Positions 1 to 8,801 of a DNA stretch of 64,000 nt are shown here, piece after piece; position 1 is the stretch's first letter; every line of letters starts with the position of its first letter. The stretch comes from Paenibacillus sp. FJAT-29882. Lineage in GTDB: Bacteria > Bacillota > Bacilli > Bacillales > DSM-1321. Both the position numbers and the translations under genes were made by a program. The DNA lies in assembly GCF_001510645.1 (NCBI RefSeq), contig NZ_LMVB01000001.1:2490981-2554980 (forward strand). The letters are read 5' to 3'. The notes under the pieces are model-generated. The model searched no databases. It was not told where the DNA came from and worked only from the letters and a program-made list of their open reading frames with translations.

Positions 1-1
1 A

Positions 2-253
2 GGACCTTACCATTACAAACTTCGGCAGCATCTAATTGAGGTAGCGAAGAATAATAATGTGGATTATCAGGTCGATATTTACCCTTATTACGGTTCAGAT
101 GCATCAGCGGCAGTACGTGCTGGTTTTGATATTGCTCATGGATTAATCGGTCCTGGCATTGATGCATCACACGCATTTGAAAGAACACATATTTCCTCAT
201 TGAAACATACAGCAACTTTACTTTATCACTATTTGCAATCTGAATTAATTTAA
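2..253 (+). CDS. M42 family metallo-aminopeptidase, C-terminal end (partial)
   Basis: This is the last 83 codons of a gene that starts left of the window; the frame is open from base 2 to the TAA at 251-253. The segment YYGSDASAAVRAG followed by GIDASHAFERTH is typical of the C-terminal end of M42 (glutamyl aminopeptidase / endoglucanase-like) dinuclear metallopeptidases. In the family the histidine of the SHAFERTH region sits by the metal site. M42 enzymes are cytosolic, form tetrahedral dodecamers and trim peptides. The convergent neighbour is an oligopeptide ABC transporter, which fits peptide use, but the two are on opposite strands. The paralogue (YsdC, YtoP or FrvX type) cannot be told from this fragment. 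Confidence 0.85.
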   Translation, partial: GPYHYKLRQHLIEVAKNNNVDYQVDIYPYYGSDASAAVRAGFDIAHGLIGPGIDASHAFERTHISSLKHTATLLYHYLQSELI

Positions 254-284
254 AGAAAGCTGCAAATAACGAGTTTTCACCTTT

Positions 285-320
285 AATACGACAGCGACGG
301 TTGTATTTACAGTTTTTTTC
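285..320 (+). terminator. Possible terminator after the M42 peptidase
   Basis: AATACGAC (285-292) pairs with GTTGTATT (300-307) with one G-U pair. A run of seven T begins five bases later at 312. It lies 30 bases after the peptidase stop. Confidence 0.45.
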
Positions 321-340
321 TTAATTTTTTGGCAGGATTT

Positions 341-385
341 GAAGGACGACGTGTAAAGGAAATTTCTTTTAATACGTCATCCTTC
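341..385. repeat. Inverted repeat between convergent genes
   Basis: GAAGGACGACGT (341-352) is matched in inverted orientation by ACGTCATCCTTC (374-385) with one mismatch around a 21-base loop. It sits between the convergent peptidase and transporter operon. Neither side has a good T tract, so a terminator role is only possible. Confidence 0.4.
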
Positions 386-434
386 ATACTTTCAGATACA
401 AACGCTATTTACTTCATTTGGAACACCCCATATT

Positions 435-1340
435 TCAACCTCTTCTTTGTCTTGCGTCAGCTGCACGTTTTAAGGCTTGTCCCATAAAATTTATACTTAG
501 CATTAATACTAGAATCATCATTGCAGCAGGTAACCAAATCCACCATTTGTTTTCAAGAACATCTGGGTTTCTTGCATAACTAATTAAAGTCCCTAGACTT
601 GGTGTACTTTCAGGTAAACCGAAACCTAAGAAAGTCAATGCCGTTTCAAGACCTATATTACCTGCTAAATTCAATGTGAAGTTCACAATAATAATAGAAC
701 TTATATTAGGTAAAATATGCGAAAGGATAATTTTCCAATGTGGTGTTCCCAAAGTTCGTGATGCTTGTACATACTCCAATTCCCGCTCAGCCAAAGTTTT
801 CGAACGGATTAGCCTGGCTTTCCCTGTCCATAAAAAGATGGACATAATCAAGATAAAGTTTGTGACAGTAAACTTCGGTACAACTGTAACAAATACAATA
901 ATCATCATCGTTGAAGGAAGTGACATGATAAAGTCGATCGCACGCATGATTACGTTATCAACAACTCCCCCAAAATAACCAGCTATTAGCCCGGCACTTA
1001 AACCTATGAATGCTGTTAAAGATGTAATGCACAAACTAATTGTGAACGAGTTACTTGTACCAAAAATAAGTTGTCCTAATATATCCCGTCCAGCATAATC
1101 CGTTCCTAACAAATTTCTTTCAGAAGGCGAGAGATAAATGGAGTAAATATCCACTCGGGCGATCGCCTTTTGATCCATCATAAAGGATGCTATATAGACA
1201 CTTACCAACAATATAAGGAGAAAGAATAGGGAACCGAAAGCAAGTCTATCTTTTTTTAATTCCTGCCATATAATCTTAATTCCTGATGGACTCCTTTTTG
1301 CTAGTTGAATATTATTTACTGATTCTCCCTTCATCTCCAA
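435..1340 (-). CDS. Oligopeptide ABC transporter permease, OppC/AppC type
   Basis: A 301-residue inner-membrane permease of the dipeptide/oligopeptide (PepT) ABC family. It shows the N-terminal cytoplasmic tail and first helix, the LLGTDYAGRDILGQLIFG segment typical of OppC/DppC proteins, and the EAA loop around residues 190-215 (ASRTLGTPHWKIILSHILPN) that contacts the ATPases. It is the last gene of a minus-strand operon ordered D-F-B-C. The chosen start is TTG, six bases after AGGGGG; an ATG two codons later is the alternative. Substrate is inferred to be peptides from family only. A gene for a substrate-binding protein is missing next to it. Confidence 0.9.
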   Translation of the reverse strand: MEMKGESVNNIQLAKRSPSGIKIIWQELKKDRLAFGSLFFLLILLVSVYIASFMMDQKAIARVDIYSIYLSPSERNLLGTDYAGRDILGQLIFGTSNSFTISLCITSLTAFIGLSAGLIAGYFGGVVDNVIMRAIDFIMSLPSTMMIIVFVTVVPKFTVTNFILIMSIFLWTGKARLIRSKTLAERELEYVQASRTLGTPHWKIILSHILPNISSIIIVNFTLNLAGNIGLETALTFLGFGLPESTPSLGTLISYARNPDVLENKWWIWLPAAMMILVLMLSINFMGQALKRAADARQRRG

Positions 1341-1354
1341 CAGCTTCCCCCTCC

Positions 1355-2320
1355 TTATTCCACCCGTACACGAGGATCAACTAAACTTAATATGATGTCT
1401 GAGAGAAGAGTACCAAGTAAAGTTGCAAACCCTAGCATCATAACAATCGCAGTGACAACACTGAAATCCCTTAGCCCAATAGAACTGATAAATAATTGGC
1501 CAACTCCAGGATAACTAAAAATTGTTTCAATAATGACAGTGCCACCGACTAATCCAGTAATTTCATATCCTAAAAAGGCTGCAATTGGTAATAAGGAGTT
1601 TCTTAGAATATGGCGTGTATAAATTTTATTATCTGGAATTCCTTTTGATCTTGCAGTACGTGTATAATCTTTGAACTTGTTATCAATAATTTCATTTCTT
1701 AAATACTGAACGGTGCCAACAGTGGCAATCAGAGCTGTACTCAATGCCGGGAGGATGACATGATGGAGTTTACTTACATAATACTCAAATGTCTGAGCAT
1801 CAACTTTAGAGCTCACACTACCCCCAGTTGGAAACCAACCAACTGAAAAGCCAAAAACGAATAACATGATAAGGGCAAATATAAAAAGGGGTGTCGCAAA
1901 TCCTAAATAATTATAGCCAGTCACTATTTTATCAATCCATGTGTCATTGTAGCGACCACTGAGTATTCCCATTGGAATAGCAAATAAGTAGGTAAGGATT
2001 AGTGTTATTAGTGCTAAAAATACAGTATTCCAGATTCTTTCTGCAATCACCTCTGTTACTGGTATTTTGTGAGTATACGATTTACCAAAATCACCGTGGA
2101 TAATACCAGAAATCCATCTCCCATATTGCTCATACCAAGGATCATTCAATCCTGCTTTTTCCCTTAATTCGTAAATCCGTTCTGGACTTATTCTTGGATC
2201 CATAGATATTCCTGTTAAAGCATCCCCAGGCATTTGTTTTGCCAATGCAAAAACAATTAAGCTTAGGATAAATAACTGAGGAATCATCACGAAAAAACGT
2301 CTAAGAATAAACTTCCACAT
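1355..2320 (-). CDS. Oligopeptide ABC transporter permease, OppB/AppB type
   Basis: A 321-residue permease beginning MWKFILRRFFVMIPQLF, the usual start of OppB/DppB/AppB proteins, with a first helix followed by the conserved extracellular GDALTG...YGRWISGIIHGDFGKSY block. About six membrane segments follow, and the EAA-type loop (ARSKGIPDNKIYTRHILRN) lies near residue 225. The ribosome site AGGTGAAGG precedes the ATG. It ends 15 bases before the OppC-type gene, so the two are co-transcribed and would form the heterodimeric pore. In the Bacillus app operon a binding protein gene sits just upstream of this one; here the ATPase gene is directly adjacent. Confidence 0.9.
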   Translation of the reverse strand: MWKFILRRFFVMIPQLFILSLIVFALAKQMPGDALTGISMDPRISPERIYELREKAGLNDPWYEQYGRWISGIIHGDFGKSYTHKIPVTEVIAERIWNTVFLALITLILTYLFAIPMGILSGRYNDTWIDKIVTGYNYLGFATPLFIFALIMLFVFGFSVGWFPTGGSVSSKVDAQTFEYYVSKLHHVILPALSTALIATVGTVQYLRNEIIDNKFKDYTRTARSKGIPDNKIYTRHILRNSLLPIAAFLGYEITGLVGGTVIIETIFSYPGVGQLFISSIGLRDFSVVTAIVMMLGFATLLGTLLSDIILSLVDPRVRVE

Positions 2321-2334
2321 GATCCCTTCACCTC

Positions 2335-3261
2335 CTATCGTAACGCGACTCTATGCGTATTGGAGATTGGTTTTAGGTCGTAAGCCCTCCCCAGATCATC
2401 AAAATATTTAGAATGGTTTTGCTCATACTCTTTCGCAACCCTTTTCCTTAGGTTCGTCTTTTTCTCTCGCATTTCATGATTTAAATCTGGTATAGAGGCA
2501 ATCAGTCGTTTCGTATAAATATGCTGTGGATTTTCGTATATCTCTTCACTAATTCCTTCTTCTACTAAACGACCACGATACATTACTCCCATTCTGTCAC
2601 ATATATGTCGAATCACACCTAAGTCATGTCCTATAAATAAATACGTTAATTTAAACTCTTCTTGAAGATCTTGGAGGAAGTTTAACACTTGGGCTTGTAC
2701 AGAAACATCCAAGGCAGAAACTGGTTCGTCAGCAATAATTAATTTAGGCTTTAGAGTAAGAGCTCTTGCGATTCCGATTCTTTGACGCTGTCCACCAGAA
2801 AATTCATGCGGGTATTTATACATCGAATCTGGACTTAAACCTACCTTATCCAAATACTTCTGAATCATTTTCTTTTCTTCTCCTACAGACAAACGCTCGT
2901 AATTCCGCAGGGGTTCAGCAATAATATCAACAACCCGCTTTTTTGGGTTGAGTGATGAATATGGATCTTGAAAAATCATTTGAATATCTTTTCGGAATGG
3001 CTTCATTTGCCCAAAAGACAACTTCGAGAGATCCTGTCCTTCAAATAATATCCGACCTGACGTAGCATCGTTTAGTTTCACAACTGCTTTCCCGGTCGTT
3101 GATTTTCCACTTCCAGATTCACCAACAAGGCCGTATGTTTCCCCTTCATTCAGTTCAAAACTAACACCATCAACTGCCTTTACATAATCAACGATTGTTC
3201 TAAAAAAGCCACCACGGATTGGGAAATGAACTTTTAAATCGTCTATTTTAAGTAATCCCAT
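2335..3261 (-). CDS. Oligopeptide ABC transporter ATPase, OppF/AppF type
   Basis: A 308-residue ABC ATPase with Walker A GESGSGKST near residue 48, Q-loop QMIFQDPYSSLNPKKR, signature SGGQRQR, Walker B LIIADEP and H-loop GHD. The C-terminal extension after YTKRLIASIP is typical of the oligopeptide-type ATPases. It pairs with the OppD-type ATPase to energise the OppB/OppC-type pore. Its start overlaps the end of the upstream ATPase gene by 14 bases, which points to translational coupling; a GGAG site precedes the ATG. Confidence 0.92.
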   Translation of the reverse strand: MGLLKIDDLKVHFPIRGGFFRTIVDYVKAVDGVSFELNEGETYGLVGESGSGKSTTGKAVVKLNDATSGRILFEGQDLSKLSFGQMKPFRKDIQMIFQDPYSSLNPKKRVVDIIAEPLRNYERLSVGEEKKMIQKYLDKVGLSPDSMYKYPHEFSGGQRQRIGIARALTLKPKLIIADEPVSALDVSVQAQVLNFLQDLQEEFKLTYLFIGHDLGVIRHICDRMGVMYRGRLVEEGISEEIYENPQHIYTKRLIASIPDLNHEMREKKTNLRKRVAKEYEQNHSKYFDDLGRAYDLKPISNTHRVALR

Positions 3262-4273
3262 TAGTTATCTCCCCCCTTTGCAATCCTTTAAAGTAAAAAT
3301 GCTTATAGCATGTGCAACGTACCCAATGATCGGGAGCAACTTCATGTAATTCGGGTGATTCCTCGTGAGCATTGCAAGGAATCCATGGAATCCGGGGACT
3401 AAACCTGCAACTCTCTCGATTCATATTTACAATCGACGGTACCATTCCATCGATCACATGTAATCGCTTTTTGTTTGTTGCTTGTGATGGAATAGATTTT
3501 AATAATGACCTCGTGTATGGGTGCAAAGGTTTGGTAAATATTTGTTTGACAGTACCCATCTCAACAACTTGTCCAGCATACATTACAATGACTCTGTCTG
3601 CTACTTCTGCAACAACACTCAAATCATGAGTAATCAGGATAATTCCCATTTTCGTTTCTTTCTGAATGGATTTAAGCAATTCCAAAATTTGTGCTTGTAT
3701 CGTTACATCTAATGCAGTAGTAGGCTCATCAGCTATTACTAGTGATGGGTTACAGGCAATAGCAATGGAAATCATCACCCTTTGCCTCATTCCACCTGAT
3801 AATTCGTGAGGAAATTGATCATAAGTACGCGTTGGAGACGGAATGCCTACTTGTGTTAATAGCTCTATCGTTCTTAATCTTTTCTTTTCTTTTGATAGTT
3901 TTGTGTGAAAAGTCAAGTTTTCTTCAATTTGATCTCCAACTGTCATTAAAGGATTCAAAGCAGTTAAAGGTTCCTGAAAGATGATCCCTATCTCTTTTCC
4001 ACGTATTTGATTCATTTGCCCTTCTGAAATTGTAACGATATTTCTTTCTCTATATTTGATTTCTCCTTCGATCTTCGTCCGTTGATTATTATGCAATCTC
4101 ATAATCGATAGAGCTAATGCACTCTTTCCACATCCTGATTCGCCAACGACTGCCACGATTTCATTTTCACTTACTGAAAATGAAACATGATCCACCGCCA
4201 TATAATACTTATCTTTTATTTTAAACGATGTGGTTAGATTCTCTATTTGCAAGATTGGTTTCTCCATTGACAT
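3248..4273 (-). CDS. Oligopeptide ABC transporter ATPase, OppD/AppD type
   Basis: A 341-residue ABC ATPase and first gene of the operon. Walker [11 protein letters not shown]-loop [14 protein letters not shown], signature LSGGMRQR, Walker B LVIADEP and the H-loop THD are present. The C-terminal cysteine set ([19 protein letters not shown]...RCTCY) matches the C-rich tail of OppD/DppD proteins, which in some family members binds an iron-sulfur cluster. The start was moved to the ATG at 4273 because AAGGTGGGG lies just in front of it; a longer frame from 4309 lacks a ribosome site. The first visible cysteine of the tail is replaced by context unlike a clean CxxxxxC motif, so cluster binding is uncertain. 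Confidence 0.9.
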   Translation of the reverse strand: MSMEKPILQIENLTTSFKIKDKYYMAVDHVSFSVSENEIVAVVGESGCGKSALALSIMRLHNNQRTKIEGEIKYRERNIVTISEGQMNQIRGKEIGIIFQEPLTALNPLMTVGDQIEENLTFHTKLSKEKKRLRTIELLTQVGIPSPTRTYDQFPHELSGGMRQRVMISIAIACNPSLVIADEPTTALDVTIQAQILELLKSIQKETKMGIILITHDLSVVAEVADRVIVMYAGQVVEMGTVKQIFTKPLHPYTRSLLKSIPSQATNKKRLHVIDGMVPSIVNMNRESCRFSPRIPWIPCNAHEESPELHEVAPDHWVRCTCYKHFYFKGLQRGEITNGIT

Positions 4274-4697
4274 TGCCCCACCTTCATTGTCAATATTCAG
4301 TATGAACACAAGCTCTACTCATCGAGGAGCGTTTGTAAATCCCCTTTCTTTATTACAAACTAGATTGGGATTCGCAAACTCTTAAAGTGCGATTTTTACG
4401 CTTCATTATGATTTTATAATTTCCTATTCTTATCTTTATGTATACAGCTTTAATATAGAACATTCTCATAATTTTAATAACCTTCCGAAAGAATTCCCCT
4501 TCTTCAAACAACCCGAAAGGGGGTTAAGGAGGGGTCATTCACTTCTCTAGTAAATCAAGACTTCAATACAAACTCTTTTTTTGTGTACTCATTAAAAACC
4601 TGATCATGCACGCTAGAATAATGAATGAATGCACCTTTTATTAGAAATACTCTATGGACTCGAAAGATATTTTCTGGCAAACGATTCATTCTCCATA
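4274..4697. other. Intergenic region, no gene seen
   Basis: About 420 bases upstream of the oligopeptide operon. It should hold that operon's promoter, but I see no convincing -35/-10 pair. A reading frame overlapping the thioesterase terminator (4555-4761) has no ribosome site and no family resemblance, so it is not called. Confidence 0.5.
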
Positions 4698-4729
4698 ACA
4701 AAAGCGACCTTTTTAGGTCGCTTTTGTTT
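4698..4729 (-). terminator. Terminator after the thioesterase gene (bidirectional look)
   Basis: AAAAGCGACC and GGTCGCTTTT form a perfect stem with a short A/T loop directly after the thioesterase stop. T runs are present on both strands (GTTTTTAT on the plus side), so it could stop transcription from either direction. Confidence 0.75.
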
Positions 4730-5239
4730 TTATAGTTGGTTTGTCCCAAAGATAGCAGCAATTTCTTTTGTACCTACTCTTCGTTTCTTTCTCGCTTCTG
4801 CTCTAATCACAGCTGATTCATATAGTTTTATCTCCATCTCAGACTGTGGAATAATACTAGGCACAAGAGTTGGCTTTTCGTTTTCATCAAGAGCAACAAA
4901 TGTCAAAAATGAAATCACGCATAAATTTCGAGTCCCTGATAGTAAATCTTCTGCAATTACTTTGACAACTACTTCCATCGATGTTCTTCCTGTATAAGTG
5001 ACAAATGCTTCTAAACAGACCGCATTGCCTTCATAGATTGGATGGAGAAAGTCTACAGAATCGGTTGATGCCGTTACAACCGATCTTCTTGAATGCCGCA
5101 TAGCTGAAATAGCCGCTACATCATCAATATAAGCCATTAATTTTCCACCAAACATCGTTCCATTATTATTCGTATCAGGCGGTAAAACAAGGCTTGTTTT
5201 TACCACAAGAGAATCACTGCAATATTTCTGTTCTTCCAT
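4730..5239 (-). CDS. Acyl-CoA thioesterase, hotdog fold (YkhA-like)
   Basis: A 169-residue single-hotdog acyl-CoA thioesterase that would hydrolyse acyl-CoA to free acid and CoA in the cytosol. The family block NNNGTMFGGKLMAYIDDVAA (about residues 24-43) carries the catalytic asparagine/aspartate region, followed by TASTDSVDFLHPI and a C-terminal RxEARKKRR tail common in Bacillus YkhA-type proteins. The start was set to the ATG at 5239 because AGGAG lies eight bases before it; the longer frame from 5260 would place that site inside the gene. It is monocistronic with its own terminator. Confidence 0.88.
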   Translation of the reverse strand: MEEQKYCSDSLVVKTSLVLPPDTNNNGTMFGGKLMAYIDDVAAISAMRHSRRSVVTASTDSVDFLHPIYEGNAVCLEAFVTYTGRTSMEVVVKVIAEDLLSGTRNLCVISFLTFVALDENEKPTLVPSIIPQSEMEIKLYESAVIRAEARKKRRVGTKEIAAIFGTNQL

Positions 5240-5637
5240 TATCCAAACTCTCCTGTCCAATTAAATCTCTTTTTACAAGCGTGGCCATTTTCCTCGGTAT
5301 AATTCTTTCAAATAGTAGCAAGACGTTCATTTAAAAATAAAGAAACTCGTTTTAAACCAAACAATTTTCTCGTGAACATACTCACTTCCACTCCCTTATT
5401 TTACTTTACATCTATCATAAATACCCGAACTACGTAAAGTTAAATATTCTGTACGACGGAACACTGGGGGATTCATTTTCTTAGAGGGTCTTTTAAGAAA
5501 CTAGATATTCGATTTATCAATAATCTAGATATATATCCAAACTAAAAAAGAAATATTACACTACCATTCATTTTATAGTTCAAGTATGATATGCTTACAA
5601 AAAAATATTTTTCATTCACCAATAAGGGGTATTGCAC
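5240..5637. other. Divergent intergenic region
   Basis: This 400-base AT-rich stretch lies between the divergent thioesterase and acetyltransferase genes. It must hold both promoters. No small reading frame with a ribosome site and no RNA fold stood out. Confidence 0.4.
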
Positions 5638-6153
5638 ATGGATCATTCATTACAATTTCGACTTGCTTCATTAGAGGATCTGCCAAGAATAGTGGAAATT
5701 TACAATTCAACCATCGCTTCGAGAATGGTAACGGCTGACACTTCGCCGGTATCTGTTCAATCAAGACTCGCTTGGTTTCATGATCACATTCCTGATAAAA
5801 GACCATTATATGTAATAACAATAGATGATCGGACTGCTGGTTGGCTAAGCTTTCAATCGTTTTATGGGAGACCTGCCTATAACACAACTGCTGAAATAAG
5901 TATCTATTTGGACGATTCGTTTCGCGGGAAAGGTCTTGGTGGACTTGCTATCCAGAAAGCCATTGAGCTATGTCCTTCTTTAGACATCGCTACAATCCTC
6001 GGATTCGTATTCGGTCACAATACACCAAGCATTAAATTATTTGAGAAATTCGGGTTTGAAAGATGGGGAAATCTTCAAAAAATTGCCTTGCTAGACGATA
6101 TTGAACGAGATTTAATCATTTTAGGAAAAAGAGTGCTACACGAAAAAGGATAA
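5638..6153 (+). CDS. GNAT N-acetyltransferase, phosphinothricin-acetyltransferase-like
   Basis: A 171-residue GNAT protein. The N-terminal strand-helix FRLASLEDLPRIVEIYN, the TAEISIYLDDSFRGKGLGGLAIQ acetyl-CoA loop (about residues 83-105; R/Q-x-x-G-x-G/A version RGKGLG) and the FGHNTPSIKLFEKFGFERWG block are those of the PAT/Bar/YwnH-like branch. These enzymes acetylate amino groups of small molecules such as phosphinothricin or methionine sulfoximine; the real substrate is unknown. ATG at 5638 follows AAGGGG by eight bases, so the upstream TTG is not the start. It stands alone. Confidence 0.85.
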   Translation: MDHSLQFRLASLEDLPRIVEIYNSTIASRMVTADTSPVSVQSRLAWFHDHIPDKRPLYVITIDDRTAGWLSFQSFYGRPAYNTTAEISIYLDDSFRGKGLGGLAIQKAIELCPSLDIATILGFVFGHNTPSIKLFEKFGFERWGNLQKIALLDDIERDLIILGKRVLHEKG

Positions 6154-6164
6154 AATTAAACAAA

Positions 6165-6293
6165 GAATGTCCAAAGGAATCTTCATCCCCGCAAACTGCG
6201 ACATACAGTCTATATACGTGTTATTTTCACATAATACTGTGTGTTGAAGTACGGGGTCTACCCTTTCGAGACATCCTCTTCTCTATTTAGCCT
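6165..6293. repeat. Degenerate hairpin element, copy 1 of a GGATGTCC-flanked family
   Basis: An imperfect long inverted repeat. AATGTCCAAAGGAATCTTC...CCCCG on the left faces CGGGG...CCCTTTCGAGACATCCTC on the right. Its outer arms match the nearly perfect hairpin at 6709-6816, while the inner part differs. Confidence 0.5.
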
Positions 6294-6308
6294 ACCTCGA
6301 AACATCAT

Positions 6309-6491
6309 CTAATACTCTTCACTATATTGCGCATCCGCGAGAGGCGTAATATTGAAGATATTTATTAATATGTCAAGCTCTTGGCTCGCTCTAATTGTTT
6401 GTTTATTCGAAAGTCCAAATCCCTTTGCTAGTTTAATCATTTCTTCACGCTTTTGTTCAATTTCATTGGATAATTGAACGAAAGATTTCAT
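6309..6491 (-). CDS. Spo0E-family aspartyl-phosphate phosphatase
   Basis: A 60-residue protein with the two-helix Spo0E/YisI/YnzD pattern: a helix IEQKREEMIKLAKGFGLSN, then the diagnostic SQELDILIN motif. Family members remove the phosphate from Spo0A~P and so delay sporulation. ATG at 6491 was preferred over 6509 because GAGGT lies just before it. It is flanked on both sides by hairpin elements and appears monocistronic. It supports a spore-forming host. Confidence 0.85.
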   Translation of the reverse strand: MKSFVQLSNEIEQKREEMIKLAKGFGLSNKQTIRASQELDILINIFNITPLADAQYSEEY

Positions 6492-6708
6492 CACTACCTC
6501 ACACTCCATCAGCTATTTTGACTTATTGTAAAATAAGTCTAGAGTTATCATCAAATAAAAGCAATATTTTACAATCAAAGTTTTACTTCATTAATCTAGA
6601 ATTCGCAAATTAGACACATTTTATACAACTCATATATTATTTTTTCAATTTATTCTAAACAAATTCTATAGTACATTCGCGCAATGAAGCATTCAATCAA
6701 AAATAGCA

Positions 6709-6816
6709 AAAAGGATGTCCCAAAAGTAAAAGATCTGCCCCCGTAACTCCTACTTACAGTTTAAATGAAGTGTAAGTAGGAGTTACGGGGGCAGACTTCT
6801 TTCGGACATCCTCTTT
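6709..6816. repeat. Long near-perfect hairpin element, copy 2
   Basis: The left arm runs AAAAGGATGTCC at 6709-6720 and then from 6732. The right arm ends with GGACATCCTCTTTT at 6804-6816. The inner stem of about 25 bp (CTGCCCCCGTAACTCC...TTACA against its complement) is perfect around a roughly 12-base loop. It is placed between two minus-strand genes and could end transcription in either direction. Confidence 0.75.
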
Positions 6817-6859
6817 TATTAAGATTACTACCAGATTATATTTGGGAATTACTCTTCTG

Positions 6860-7045
6860 CTAAGTGACAATATTTTTAGTTGAAGAATACTCTTTATTTT
6901 GAATTTGTTCAAATTCTCTCTCTAGAATATTCAAGGGAACATCATAAAAGTGTTTTTGATCGGATGTTTTATACACGCCACGGGATAATAATTGTTCGAT
7001 TAAAAACGCCTTTTTTTCCTCAACCATCTTCAGTAACTTTGCCAT
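6860..7045 (-). CDS. FbpA-like small basic protein
   Basis: A 61-residue protein, MAKLLKMVEEKKAFLIEQLL...GVYKTSDQKHFYDVPLNILEREF. This resembles the Fur-regulated basic protein FbpA family of Bacillus (KKxxLIxxLxxxGVYK...LxELExEY), which in B. subtilis takes part in the FsrA iron-sparing response. ATG at 7045 follows AGAGGTG by seven bases. I do not see a clear Fur box upstream, so iron control is inferred from the family only. It is the first gene downstream of the SAM riboswitch at 7305-7466, about 265 bases away. Confidence 0.6.
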   Translation of the reverse strand: MAKLLKMVEEKKAFLIEQLLSRGVYKTSDQKHFYDVPLNILEREFEQIQNKEYSSTKNIVT

Positions 7046-7304
7046 TCTATACACCTCTTGCTTCATTTATTAGACAATTATTTCACAAGCTTATTTCAAT
7101 ATGAATTTCTTCAACAAACTTTATATACCATTCCTAAGTGTACTTCAAACATTATTTCAGTAAATTAAAATTTTCATTTCTACGTGCTTATTCATAAAGT
7201 GAACCTTCAATCAGTTGGGGTTTTGACTTTCCGTTCATGCGGGATAAATGCGACAAACGATAGCCACACTGTACAGTTGAGATTACTACCAACAAATCCA
7301 AACA

Positions 7305-7466
7305 ATAAAAAGCCTCTTCTTAAACAAGAAGAGGCTGAGGTTTACGTCCGTTCGACTCTTCTTATCTTCCAAGCCTTCGCTTGTTGGATGTGGCACAGTG
7401 CTCAAAGTTGAGTCTGTTGCCGAGGTATCGCAGGGCCAAATCCCTCCACCTCTCTGGATAAGAATG
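7305..7466 (-). promoter_or_regulatory. SAM-I (S-box) riboswitch with terminator, no obvious target gene
   Basis: Read on the minus strand: CTTATC...AGAGAGGTGGAGGGA, then GGCCC, GATACCTCGGCAAC, a GTGCCA segment, a P4 hairpin and the closing GATAAGAAG. These are the conserved S-box elements in order. The terminator GCCTCTTCTTgtttAAGAAGAGGC with a T tail occupies 7311-7336. A complete promoter lies in front of it. When S-adenosylmethionine binds, transcription should stop here. The next minus-strand gene is the FbpA-like gene; no methionine or cysteine gene follows. Confidence 0.92.
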
Positions 7467-7488
7467 ATATATAATTGATGTTAATGCC

Positions 7489-7517
7489 ATTATACGTTTT
7501 ATTCCAAATAAAGTCAA
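7489..7517 (-). promoter_or_regulatory. SigA-type promoter for the S-box RNA
   Basis: On the minus strand TTGACT (7512-7517) and TATAAT (7489-7494) are separated by 17 bases. The predicted transcript start near 7482 lies just before the riboswitch aptamer. Confidence 0.75.
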
Positions 7518-7530
7518 TGGTCATATTTTG

Positions 7531-8742
7531 CTAATCTTGCAAAACAGTGTTCTTCGTTTCTTTCCCCCAAATTAACACGACGATTGCTCCAATTAAAATT
7601 GCAATTGTAAAAATTGTAAAAATCACACTAAGCGCAGTACCCGCTGCAACGAAATATCCGATGAGAAGCGGTCCCAAAACTCCCCCAACTCTTCCAGCAG
7701 CCGCCGCCATACCAGCGCCGGTACCACGAATCGTTGTCGGATATTGCTCAGGGGTATATGCATAAAGTGCCCCCCAAGCTCCTAAATTAAAGAATGACAA
7801 CAGCATACCTGACGTGATGAGCATCGGTAGTCCCTCTGCCGCGCCAAAGAAATACGCACTTACAGCTGTTCCAGTTAAATACGTGACAAGAACGAACTTG
7901 CGGCCCATTCTCTCGATAAACCATGCTGCAGTAAAATATCCAGGGAGCTGAGCTAAGGTCATAATCAATACATATTCAAAGCTCTTGATTAAACTAAATC
8001 CTTTCATCACCATCACACTTGGAAGCCATAAGAACATCCCATAATAAGAAAACACGACACAAAACCATAGAATCCATAATACAAGCGTTTGTTTTCTATG
8101 TTCTCTCGCCCACACACTTTTGATATTTTGCATGATCGTCGGCTTAGCTTTGATTTCAAGTCCGACATACTTCGGCGAATCCGGTAGATGTAAGCGTAAA
8201 TAAAGGGCATAAAACGCTGGGAGAGCACTTAAAATCAAAGCAATTCTCCACCCGTACCCCGGAATAACGAAATAGGAAATTAAAGCAGCAATAAGCCAAC
8301 CTAATGCCCAAAAACTTTCGAGTAAAACGACCACTTTTCCTCGATTTTTGGCAGGTACGCTTTCTGAAACAAGCGTCGAAGCGACCGGAAGCTCTCCACC
8401 TAGTCCCATACCGATAAGAAAACGAAGTACTAAAAATAAAGCCAAGGATGTAACGAGAGCCGATAAGCCACTGCCAATTGAAAAAAGCAGCAAGGTAATG
8501 ATAAAAACTTTCTTCCTTCCAATACGGTCAGCCATAATTCCGAAAAGAAAGGCACCAAATACCATTCCTATCGAATTAATACTACCGATCCACCCTACTT
8601 GTTGAGTTGTCAAACCCCATTCTGCTTGTAATGCCACCACAATAAATGACAGCATACCTACGTCCATTGCATCAAACATCCAACCGAGTCCAGCAACACC
8701 AAGTAACCTACGATTAGAAATCGTTTTTGTATTCCCCTCCAT
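7531..8742 (-). CDS. MFS transporter, NiaP/YceI-like
   Basis: A 403-residue, 12-helix major facilitator. GWMFDAMDVGMLSFI in helix 1, the loop 2-3 motif GIMADRIGRKKVF and the helix 4-5 signature RFLIGMGLGGELPVASTLVSE belong to the sugar-porter/aromatic acid:H+ symporter branch that includes B. subtilis NiaP (YceI), a niacin transporter. The substrate here is not proven. Candidates are nicotinate (a pncB gene is in the window but 50 kb away) or an aromatic acid. The ATG at 8742 follows AGGAGGACTGTT; the longer frame from 8760 has that site inside it. The S-box promoter begins right after this gene. Confidence 0.85.
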   Translation of the reverse strand: MEGNTKTISNRRLLGVAGLGWMFDAMDVGMLSFIVVALQAEWGLTTQQVGWIGSINSIGMVFGAFLFGIMADRIGRKKVFIITLLLFSIGSGLSALVTSLALFLVLRFLIGMGLGGELPVASTLVSESVPAKNRGKVVVLLESFWALGWLIAALISYFVIPGYGWRIALILSALPAFYALYLRLHLPDSPKYVGLEIKAKPTIMQNIKSVWAREHRKQTLVLWILWFCVVFSYYGMFLWLPSVMVMKGFSLIKSFEYVLIMTLAQLPGYFTAAWFIERMGRKFVLVTYLTGTAVSAYFFGAAEGLPMLITSGMLLSFFNLGAWGALYAYTPEQYPTTIRGTGAGMAAAAGRVGGVLGPLLIGYFVAAGTALSVIFTIFTIAILIGAIVVLIWGKETKNTVLQD

Positions 8743-8801
8743 AACAGTCCTCCTGAACAACCTCTTAACTATAAATACTTCGTTATTTTACCATAAATTG
8801 A

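Noticed and set aside
4555..4761. 68-codon minus-strand frame overlapping the thioesterase end
   Set aside because: It crosses the thioesterase terminator hairpin and stop region, has no ribosome site and no coding character.
7184..7411. Plus-strand frame across the first SAM riboswitch
   Set aside because: It lies on the antisense of a structured RNA and its apparent protein is only a translation of the terminator and aptamer.
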